From contig CAMOIK010000014.1 of the NCBI GenBank assembly GCA_946615875.1, forward strand, positions 1 through 18,652: a stretch of 18,652 bases of DNA. The letters run 5' to 3'. The notes beneath the pieces were generated by a model. It saw only the letters and a list, made by a program, of their open reading frames with translations, did no database searches and was not told the DNA's origin. Source of the stretch: an uncultured Verrucomicrobiota bacterium (GTDB taxonomy: Bacteria; Verrucomicrobiota; Kiritimatiellia; RFP12; UBA1067). Position 1 is the stretch's first letter. Each line of letters opens with the position of its first letter. Positions 13,474-18,652 of this stretch are shown here, piece by piece. The position numbers and the translations under genes are program-made.

Positions 13474-15437
13474 CACTTGATCTGCTGGACCAGCTCCGCC
13501 CTGTCTTCGACGAGCTCCGGGATGTAGGCGCCGCCCGGCGCGATGCGCCCCTGCCCGCCGAAACGTGTCTCGTCGGTATCTAGCAGATGGCGCCAGCGCG
13601 TGGCCGGCGGCACGATTACGCCGTAGTCCGGGTAGCTCTTCACGGGATGGAAGTTGAAGACGAAGAGCATTTCGCCGCGCGTGAACGCCAGCACCTTGTC
13701 CGGCTCGTTGTCGGCCAGCTTGACCGGCGGGGCGGGCGGGTTGGAGCGCACGGCTCGTATCATCTCCGCGTCGAAATCCGCCAGCGGCTTGAAGCGCAGC
13801 TCCGGGTCGTCGCGCAGGCTCCACTGGCGGCGTGCGTGGCTGTAGTCCCAGCCGTTCTCCAGGCGCGGGAAGTCGATCCATTCCGGGTGGCCGAACTCGT
13901 TGCCCATGAAGTTCAGGTATGCGCCGCCGTTCAGCGCGCACGTGGCCAGCCGGGCCATCTTGTGGAGCGCCACGGCGCGGTCGGTCTCCAGCCCGTGCTG
14001 GTCCTTGCCCATGCCGTAGTATATGGCGGCGTCGGCCAGCTGGAAGAAGAAGGTCTTGCCGCCGACGAGCGCCTGGTCGTGCGACTCCACGTAGGAGACG
14101 ACCTTCTCGTCGGCGCGCTTGTCAGTGAGAGCCCGGTAGATGCCGCCCATGGGCCAGTCGTCGTCGCGCACCTTGCCGGCGAGGTTGAACCAGTAGTCCG
14201 GCTCGCCCATGGCCATGCGGTAGTCGAAGCCCATCCCGCAGTCCTCCTGCGGCGCGGCCACGCCAGGCATCCCCGAGACATCCTCGGCGATCGTGATCGC
14301 GTCCGGCCTGACTTCGTGGATTACGCGGTTGGCCATCGCCAGATACGCCCACGCGTCGTCGTCCATCGAGCCGTCGAAATACATCGAGTAGTCGGTGAAT
14401 GCCTCGCCCAGCCCGTGGTTCCAGAATAGCATGGAGGTGATGCCGTCGAAGCGATAGCCGTCGAAGTGGAATTCGTCGAGCCAGAAGCGGCAGTTGGAAA
14501 GGAGGAAGTGCAGCACGTCCGTCTTGCCGTAGTCGAAGCACCGCGAGTCCCACGCCGAGTGCCATCCCTTGTCGCCGTGGTGGAAATACTGGTAGTCGGT
14601 GCCGTCGAAGAGGGAAAGGCCGTCGCGCTCGTTGCGGACGGCGTGCGAGTGCACCAGGTCCATGATGACGCGCAGCCCCATGCCGTGCGCCCGGTCTATG
14701 AGGCTCTTGAGGTCGTCGGGGGAGCCGAAGCGGCTGGACGCGGCGAAGAACGACGAGACGTGATAGCCGAAGGAGCCGTAGTACGGGTGCTCCATGATGG
14801 CCATGAGCTGGACGGTGTTGTATCCCGCCGCCTTGATGCGGGGCAGCACGTTGTCGCGGAACTCGGCGTAGGAAGCGACCTTGCGCTCTTCGCTCGCCAT
14901 GCCCACGTGCGCCTCGTAGATGAACGGGGTCTGTTCCTTCGGCGGCGAGGGATAGATCCATTTGTAGGGCTGCGCCGGCTGCCACACCTGCGCGGAGAAG
15001 AGCTTGGTGCGCTCGTCCTGCACCACGTGGCGGACGTAGGCTGGCATGCGCTCGCCGTGCCCGCCTTCCCAGCGCATCTCCAGGCGGTAGTTGTCGCCGT
15101 GGCGGATTCTGTCGAACGGGACCGTCACCTCCCAGACGTCGCTGTTGGGTATCCGCATGCACTCGAAGGCCGGGTCGATCTTCCAGCCGGAGAAGTCGCC
15201 CACCAGCCACATGCTGGTGGCGTTGGGCGCCCATTCGCGGAAGACCCAGCTGCGCCGCGCGCCGTCGGCTTCCGGCGCGGCCAGGTGGAGGCCGAAGTAT
15301 TCGTGCGCGCTCGCCCAGTCGGAGAGGCTCTGCGCGCCGCCCGTCAGTTCGCGCGCCCTGTCGCGCGCGTGCTGCGCCCTGCCCCTGATGGCGGACTCGT
15401 AAGGCTTGAGGAACTCGTCGTCGAGCAGCCGTTTCAT
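13431..15437 (-). CDS. glgB: 1,4-alpha-glucan branching enzyme, eukaryote-like (GH13_8 type)
   Basis: The 668-residue enzyme cuts alpha-1,4 glucan and re-joins the fragment by alpha-1,6 linkage, making glycogen branches. The N-terminal CBM48-type domain includes FREWAPNATSMWLVGDFSGW. The TIM barrel shows YNTVQLMAIMEHPYYGSFGY, DLVHSHAVRN, nucleophile Asp331 (GYRFDGITSML), acid/base Glu385 (TIAEDVSG) and Asp454 in ESHDQALVGGK. FMGNEFGHPEWIDFPR and a C-terminal all-beta domain follow. The EHPYYGSFGY and ESHDQALVG forms match the eukaryotic/GH13_8 branch rather than the E. coli GlgB type. ATG 15437 has AAGGAG upstream and overlaps the trmJ-like stop by 4 nt (ATGA). The 3' end overlaps the convergent peptidase gene by 43 bp. 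No other glycogen genes are nearby. Confidence 0.95.
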   Translation of the reverse strand: MKRLLDDEFLKPYESAIRGRAQHARDRARELTGGAQSLSDWASAHEYFGLHLAAPEADGARRSWVFREWAPNATSMWLVGDFSGWKIDPAFECMRIPNSDVWEVTVPFDRIRHGDNYRLEMRWEGGHGERMPAYVRHVVQDERTKLFSAQVWQPAQPYKWIYPSPPKEQTPFIYEAHVGMASEERKVASYAEFRDNVLPRIKAAGYNTVQLMAIMEHPYYGSFGYHVSSFFAASSRFGSPDDLKSLIDRAHGMGLRVIMDLVHSHAVRNERDGLSLFDGTDYQYFHHGDKGWHSAWDSRCFDYGKTDVLHFLLSNCRFWLDEFHFDGYRFDGITSMLFWNHGLGEAFTDYSMYFDGSMDDDAWAYLAMANRVIHEVRPDAITIAEDVSGMPGVAAPQEDCGMGFDYRMAMGEPDYWFNLAGKVRDDDWPMGGIYRALTDKRADEKVVSYVESHDQALVGGKTFFFQLADAAIYYGMGKDQHGLETDRAVALHKMARLATCALNGGAYLNFMGNEFGHPEWIDFPRLENGWDYSHARRQWSLRDDPELRFKPLADFDAEMIRAVRSNPPAPPVKLADNEPDKVLAFTRGEMLFVFNFHPVKSYPDYGVIVPPATRWRHLLDTDETRFGGQGRIAPGGAYIPELVEDRAELVQQIKCYLPARTAIVLKRF

Positions 15438-16183
15438 GCCGTTTCTCCTTTCTCCGTTCCGTGCCGCTTCGCCCACATGGCCTGCCTGGCGACGCCGAGC
15501 AGCAGTGCGGCGTCGTCGCGGGTGAACACGCCGCGCGAGAACACGCGGTGGAAGCCCTGCATGAAGTGGTCGGTCTGTTCAGGCTTCATGAAGCCGATGT
15601 CCAGCAGCATCTGCGCCCAGTTCTTCATGAGCTGCATCTTCTGCGCCTGCGGGGCCGGCGGCGCCTTCTCGCGCGGCGGCTGGTAGTCGCCCGTCGCCGT
15701 GAAGAACTCGTAGCAGGTGATCAGCACCGCCTGCGCGAGGTTGATCGACGTGTAGCCCTTGCTGACCGGTATGCGCACGAGGTGGGTGCACTGCGCGATC
15801 TCTTCGTTGAGCAGCCCCTTGTCTTCGCGGCCGAAGACGAGCGCGACCGGCCCCGTTTCGGCGAGCGCCAGGATGTCCGGCGCGCAGTCCCTCGGCGCCT
15901 TGACGTGCTGGCGGTAGAGCCCCTCGCGCGCCGTCGTGCCGACCACCGCCACGCAGTCCGCCACGGCCTCCTCGAACGTGGCGAACTCTTCGCGGGCCTC
16001 CAGGATGTCGGTGGCGTGGACTGCGAGGCGCTCGCCTTCCTCCCAGTCGTTCTGGAGGTTGGGCGCGGCCAGGCGCAGGCGGCGCACTCCCATGTTGGCC
16101 ATCGCCCTGCACGCCGAGCCGACGTTGCCCGTGTAGAGGGTGCCGACGAGCACGACGCGGATGTTGTCCAACGCCGTGCTCAC
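15434..16183 (-). CDS. trmJ: TrmJ-like tRNA 2'-O-methyltransferase (SPOUT family)
   Basis: The 249-residue protein is a SPOUT-fold RNA methyltransferase of the TrmH/TrmJ family. TrmJ uses S-adenosylmethionine to methylate the 2'-O of nucleotide 32 in tRNA anticodon loops. The N-terminal VVLVGTLYTGNVGSACRAM is motif 1. VALVFGREDKGLLNEEI is motif 2. RIPVSKGYTSINLAQAVLI is motif 3, part of the knot that binds the cofactor. The C-terminal about 80 residues are the extra helical region seen in TrmJ (MLLDIGFMKPEQTDHFMQGF, then VFTRDDAALLLGVARQ). The start is GTG 16183: GGAGG lies 7 nt upstream, and GTGA overlaps the lipoprotein stop. TrmJ is favoured over other TrmH-like proteins by the length and C-terminus. 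Confidence 0.85.
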   Translation of the reverse strand: MSTALDNIRVVLVGTLYTGNVGSACRAMANMGVRRLRLAAPNLQNDWEEGERLAVHATDILEAREEFATFEEAVADCVAVVGTTAREGLYRQHVKAPRDCAPDILALAETGPVALVFGREDKGLLNEEIAQCTHLVRIPVSKGYTSINLAQAVLITCYEFFTATGDYQPPREKAPPAPQAQKMQLMKNWAQMLLDIGFMKPEQTDHFMQGFHRVFSRGVFTRDDAALLLGVARQAMWAKRHGTEKGETA

Positions 16184-16623
16184 GGCGCATCCTCCGCTTC
16201 TCTCGTGAGGTTGCCTTCGAATATCAGCAGGTGGTCGCTGCCGTCCTCCAGCATGGCGTATATGCGGCACATGAGGCCGTTGGTGACGTATATGATGTCG
16301 TCGTCGTCGGTCTTGTACATGTTGCCGATCGGGATGGTGTTCAGCGTCTGGTAGGCGGTGAACTTCTGCCCGTCCGGCAGTGTGAGGCGCACGGCTTCGC
16401 GCGAGCGGTAGTCCACCAGCTTGCCGTTGCCCGGCGACACCACCTTGAAGACGTGGTCGCTGGAGAGCCGCCCGCTCACGACCTTCACCACGTTCCCCTC
16501 GTCGTCGATGAACGAGTTGGTGAACGTGGTCTCGAAACTCGTGCAGCCCGCGAGGACGAACGACGCGGACAGGATCGCGAGGAACGGCCACCGGGCCTTC
16601 GGTCTTTCAAATCGCATTCCCAT
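16180..16623 (-). CDS. Predicted lipoprotein of unknown function
   Basis: A 147-residue protein with a lipoprotein signal: basic n-region (RFERPKAR), hydrophobic WPFLAILSASFVLAGC, lipobox LAGC with Cys27. The mature domain is beta-rich with FIDDEGNVVKVVSGRLSSDHV and IGNMYKTDDDDIIYVTN, and ends in acidic residues. No family was recognised. ATG 16623 is preferred over the in-frame ATG 16617 because AAGGAG is 8 nt upstream of the former. It lies 35 nt after gatB, and its stop overlaps the trmJ-like start (GTGA). Confidence 0.75.
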   Translation of the reverse strand: MGMRFERPKARWPFLAILSASFVLAGCTSFETTFTNSFIDDEGNVVKVVSGRLSSDHVFKVVSPGNGKLVDYRSREAVRLTLPDGQKFTAYQTLNTIPIGNMYKTDDDDIIYVTNGLMCRIYAMLEDGSDHLLIFEGNLTREAEDAP

Positions 16624-16658
16624 GTCGCAGACTCCTTTCTGTTTCGCCGTCCGCCGCG

Positions 16659-18077
16659 CTACATCGCCGCGAGCCGCTTGGCGACGAGCGGCCCGACGAC
16701 CTTCGGGTCCGCCTTGCCCTTGGAGAGCTTCATGACCTGGCCCACGAAGAAGCCCGCGGCCGCCTTCTTGCCGGCCTTGTAGTCGGCCACGCTCTTCGGG
16801 TTCGCGGCGATCGCCTGCTCGACGAACGCTTCCAGCGCCGCCATGTCGCTGACGGCGCCAAGCCCGCGCTCGGCGACCGCCTTTTCCGGGTCGGCGATTT
16901 CGCCGCGCAGGACTTCCGGGAGGAGCTCCTTGAGCGTCGGCCCGTTGATCTTGCCGTCTGTGGAGAGGTTGAAGAGGGCGGCGAGCGCCTCCTCCGTCCC
17001 GGCGGAGAAGCCGTTCTCGTTGAAGAAGCTCATCACGTCCGACATGAAGAAGTTGCAGAGCAGCTTGGGTTTCTTCGCCTTCGCCGCAGCCTTCTCGAAG
17101 TAGTCTGCGCGCTCCTTCGCCTGCGCCAGCACCTCTGCGTCGTAGCCGGTGAGGCCGTATTCATTCGCCATGCGCTCGCGCCGCGCCTCCGGCTTCTCGG
17201 GCAGGAGTTTGCGCCAGGACTCGATCAGGTCTTCGCCCAGCTCCACCGGCACGAGGTCGGGCTCCGGGAAATAGCGGTAGTCGTGGGCGTTCTCTTTGGA
17301 GCGCATGGAGGCCGTCTCCATCGCTTCGGCGTCCCATCGGCGCGTCTCCTGGACTATCGGGATGGAGTGCGCCATGCATTCTCGCTGGCGCCTGGCTTCG
17401 AACTCCAGCGCGGCGTGGATGGCCTTGAACGAGTTCATGTTCTTGATCTCCACCTTCGTGCCGAGCTTCGCGGAGCCGACGGGGCGGATGGAGATGTTGA
17501 CGTCGCTGCGCATGTTCCCTTCCTCGAGGTTGCAGTCGCTCACGCCCGCATAGACCAGCATCTCCTTCAGCGCGGTCAGGTATGCGATCGCCTCGTCGGC
17601 GCTGGACATGTCCGGCTCGGAGACGATTTCCATGAGCGGCGTGCCGCCGCGGTTGAAATCGACGCCCGACGACTGCGCGTAGTGGTTGATCTTCGCCGCA
17701 TCCTCCTCCAGGTGGATGTGGTTTATGCGGATGAACTTCCTGCCGCCGGGGGTCTCGATCTCCACTCCGCCGCCGATGCAGAGCGGATTGCCGTTCTCGG
17801 AGATCTGGTAGTCCTTGGCCATGTCCGGGTAGAAGTAGTTTTTGCGGTCGAACGTGGCGTGGCGGTTGATTTCGCACCCGAGCATCATGCCGCTCATGCA
17901 GGTGAGCTTGACGGCTTCCTTGTTCATGACGGGCAGCGCCCCTGGATAGCCCAGGCACACCGGGCATACGTTCACGTTCGGCTCGCATCCGGTCTTCAGG
18001 CGGCACGAACAGAACATCTTCGTCGCAGTCTTCAACTGCACGTGGGTCTCAAGTCCAATCGTATTCTCGAAGTCCAT
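16659..18077 (-). CDS. gatB: Aspartyl/glutamyl-tRNA(Asn/Gln) amidotransferase subunit B
   Basis: The 472-residue protein is GatB, the kinase/tRNA-binding subunit of GatCAB, which converts Glu-tRNA(Gln) or Asp-tRNA(Asn) into the amidated form in bacteria lacking the matching synthetase. The N-terminal cradle carries IGLETHVQLKTATKMFCSC and NVCPVCLGYPGALPVMN, with four cysteines of the zinc site. DFNRGGTPLMEIVSEPD, EEGNMRSDVNISIRP, EIKNMNSFKAI and QETRRWD are further hallmarks. The C-terminal helical and YqeY-like tail domains run from about 300 on and end PLVAKRLAAM. gatA and gatC are not in the window. ATG 18077 lies 7 nt after the -10 hexamer, so the message is predicted to be leaderless. 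It heads the operon gatB - lipoprotein - trmJ-like - glgB. Confidence 0.96.
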   Translation of the reverse strand: MDFENTIGLETHVQLKTATKMFCSCRLKTGCEPNVNVCPVCLGYPGALPVMNKEAVKLTCMSGMMLGCEINRHATFDRKNYFYPDMAKDYQISENGNPLCIGGGVEIETPGGRKFIRINHIHLEEDAAKINHYAQSSGVDFNRGGTPLMEIVSEPDMSSADEAIAYLTALKEMLVYAGVSDCNLEEGNMRSDVNISIRPVGSAKLGTKVEIKNMNSFKAIHAALEFEARRQRECMAHSIPIVQETRRWDAEAMETASMRSKENAHDYRYFPEPDLVPVELGEDLIESWRKLLPEKPEARRERMANEYGLTGYDAEVLAQAKERADYFEKAAAKAKKPKLLCNFFMSDVMSFFNENGFSAGTEEALAALFNLSTDGKINGPTLKELLPEVLRGEIADPEKAVAERGLGAVSDMAALEAFVEQAIAANPKSVADYKAGKKAAAGFFVGQVMKLSKGKADPKVVGPLVAKRLAAM

Positions 18078-18084
18078 GGCGCAT

Positions 18085-18093
18085 ATTATACCA
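18085..18093 (-). promoter_or_regulatory. Extended -10 promoter of the gatB operon, leaderless
   Basis: Minus strand AAAATATGGTATAAT is followed by 7 nt (ATGCGCC) and ATG 18077. The -35 position (18108-18113 at a 17-bp spacer) falls inside heptamer array C and does not match TTGACA. Spacing and sequence are the same as at the C1 peptidase. Confidence 0.75.
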
Positions 18094-18102
18094 TATTTTA
18101 GT

Positions 18103-18186
18103 GGGTAGTTGGTAGAGGGTGGAGGGTAGATGATGGTTGGTAGAGGGTAGATGATGGTTGGTAGAGGGTAGATGATAGAGGGTAGG
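18103..18186. repeat. Heptamer tandem array C (NGGTAGA on the + strand)
   Basis: Twelve perfect-length 7-bp units: GGGTAGT, TGGTAGA, GGGTGGA, GGGTAGA, TGATGGT, TGGTAGA, GGGTAGA, TGATGGT, TGGTAGA, GGGTAGA, TGATAGA, GGGTAGG. A 21-bp triplet of units is repeated exactly (18131-18151 and 18152-18172), a sign of recent duplication. It lies between the divergent gatB and GH43 promoters and covers the gatB -35 region. Confidence 0.9.
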
Positions 18187-18226
18187 CGAAAAATCATTGC
18201 GCTACTTGCGGCGGAAGGGCGATTTA

Positions 18227-18235
18227 TGGTATAAT
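18227..18235 (+). promoter_or_regulatory. Extended -10 promoter of the GH43-like gene
   Basis: TTTATGGTATAAT carries TGGTATAAT. TTGCGG at 18206-18211 is a poor -35 at 18 bp. The predicted start near 18242 gives a leader of about 130 nt before the GH43 ATG, containing a possible 42-codon upstream frame. Confidence 0.7.
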
Positions 18236-18247
18236 TCGCGGCGCAAG

Positions 18248-18376
18248 ATGAAAAGGATTTTCCATAACGGCTCGCGGAATGCGCAAATAATGCGCGTGGA
18301 GCGGCTGTGCGGAAAAATTACCCCCCTCCCCCCAGGAATAAACGCGGTTGCGGCGTCCGGGAGGGGCGCGGCATGA
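18248..18376 (+). CDS. Possible 42-codon upstream frame in the GH43 leader
   Basis: ATG 18248 opens a 42-codon frame (MKRIFHNGSRNAQIMRVERL...) whose TGA at 18374-18376 overlaps the GH43 ATG (ATGA). The start lies only about 6 nt after the predicted transcription start and has no Shine-Dalgarno, like the leaderless starts elsewhere in the window. The composition is not clearly protein-like and includes C- and G-tracts. It may be only untranslated leader. Confidence 0.2.
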   Translation: MKRIFHNGSRNAQIMRVERLCGKITPLPPGINAVAASGRGAA

Positions 18377-18652
18377 GACGGCGAGGCGCGGTTTTGGCGC
18401 TTCTCGCGGCGGCGGCAATTTTGCCGACGGCGACCGCTCTCGCCAATCCGATATTCGACGGTTGGTATGCAGACCCGCAGATTCGGTGCTACGGCGACGA
18501 ATACTGGGTGTTCCCCACGACGTCGGCGTCGTTCGGGCAGCAGACTTCGTTCGATGCGTTTTCGTCCAGGGACATGAAAACCTGGACGAAGCATCCGCGC
18601 ATTCAGAACGCCATCGGCGCGGGGGCGAAGGAAAGGGGGTGTGCAAATGGAA
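18373..18652 (+). CDS. Glycoside hydrolase family 43-like protein, N-terminal part
   Basis: The gene runs off the right edge; 93 codons are visible. It opens with a signal peptide (MRRRGAVLALLAAAAILPTA, cleavage likely after TALA). The mature start NPIFDGWYADPQIRCYGDEYW contains the ADP block whose Asp is the general base in GH43 five-bladed propellers. VFPTTSA and AFSSRDMKTWTKHPRI follow, also typical. GH43 enzymes are arabinofuranosidases, xylosidases or galactanases acting on plant or other polysaccharides outside the cytoplasm; the substrate cannot be told from this part. GGGAGGGG at 18358-18365 serves ATG 18373. The last about 18 codons do not look like the family, which may reflect the end of a contig or real divergence. 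Confidence 0.8.
   Translation, partial: MRRRGAVLALLAAAAILPTATALANPIFDGWYADPQIRCYGDEYWVFPTTSASFGQQTSFDAFSSRDMKTWTKHPRIQNAIGAGAKERGCANG

Noticed and set aside
14466..15686. 406-codon plus-strand frame opposite glgB
   Set aside because: Antisense to highly conserved catalytic motifs of the branching enzyme; the length is explained by high GC and third-position bias.
15461..16354. Long plus-strand frame (297 codons) opposite the trmJ-like gene
   Set aside because: It is a GC-rich antisense shadow: arginine-, alanine- and valine-rich, no Shine-Dalgarno, no family resemblance, and the minus strand carries a well-supported gene.
18103..18186. Heptamer arrays as CRISPR
   Set aside because: Units are 7 bp with no spacers and there are no cas genes.
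18078..18197. N-terminal extension of GatB through the heptamer array (PLPTIIYP-type repeats)
   Set aside because: The C-rich strand of the array has no stops, so the frame stays open, but the promoter -10 lies between it and ATG 18077 and the GatB family starts at the later ATG.

Overview
The window is GC-rich (roughly 60% or more by eye), densely packed bacterial DNA. Housekeeping genes (purB, prfB, tsaB, efp, nadC, coaX, dgkA, trmJ-like, glgB, gatB) sit beside secreted proteins (an EEP-nuclease-like multidomain protein, a papain-like peptidase, a GH43 glycosidase). Two secreted proteins end in an FFKxxV/I tail, and the branching enzyme is of the eukaryote-like type. Together these suggest a PVC-group bacterium, perhaps Verrucomicrobiota/Kiritimatiellota from a gut or other polymer-degrading community. 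That taxonomic guess is inference, not a database result.

Layout. Bases 1-1118: 3' end of a secreted protein (+). Bases 1119-1500: a gene-poor stretch with decayed coding fragments. Bases 1504-2945: purB with its own promoter. Bases 2997-6738: a (+) operon prfB - DUF721/dciA-like - solute-binding protein - tsaB, with 1-4 nt stop/start overlaps. Bases 6748-11437: a long (-) operon read from an efp promoter through efp, a small membrane protein, nadC, coaX, a lipoprotein, a DUF975-like membrane protein and dgkA. Bases 11610-13473: a monocistronic secreted C1 peptidase (+), divergent from efp and overlapping glgB tail to tail. Bases 13431-18093: a (-) operon gatB - lipoprotein - trmJ-like - glgB, again with 4-nt overlaps. 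Bases 18227-18652: promoter and 5' end of a GH43-like glycosidase (+), cut by the window edge.

Functions. The operons mix translation factors (RF2, EF-P, GatB, TsaB, a tRNA methyltransferase) with cofactor synthesis (NadC, CoaX), lipid recycling (DgkA) and glycogen branching. The secreted genes point to extracellular protein and polysaccharide breakdown. No rRNA, tRNA, CRISPR array, insertion sequence or phage gene was seen.

The least ordinary content is non-coding. (1) Six transcription units share a near-identical extended -10 motif, AATATGGTATAATA-like; in two of them (gatB and the peptidase) the ATG starts exactly 7 nt after TATAAT, predicting leaderless mRNAs. (2) Three intergenic regions hold degenerate tandem arrays of one heptamer, NGGTAGA/TCTACCN. 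One supplies a stop codon, one abuts a start codon that lacks a Shine-Dalgarno, and one fills the gap between divergent promoters. These arrays are the best candidate for an undescribed dispersed element.
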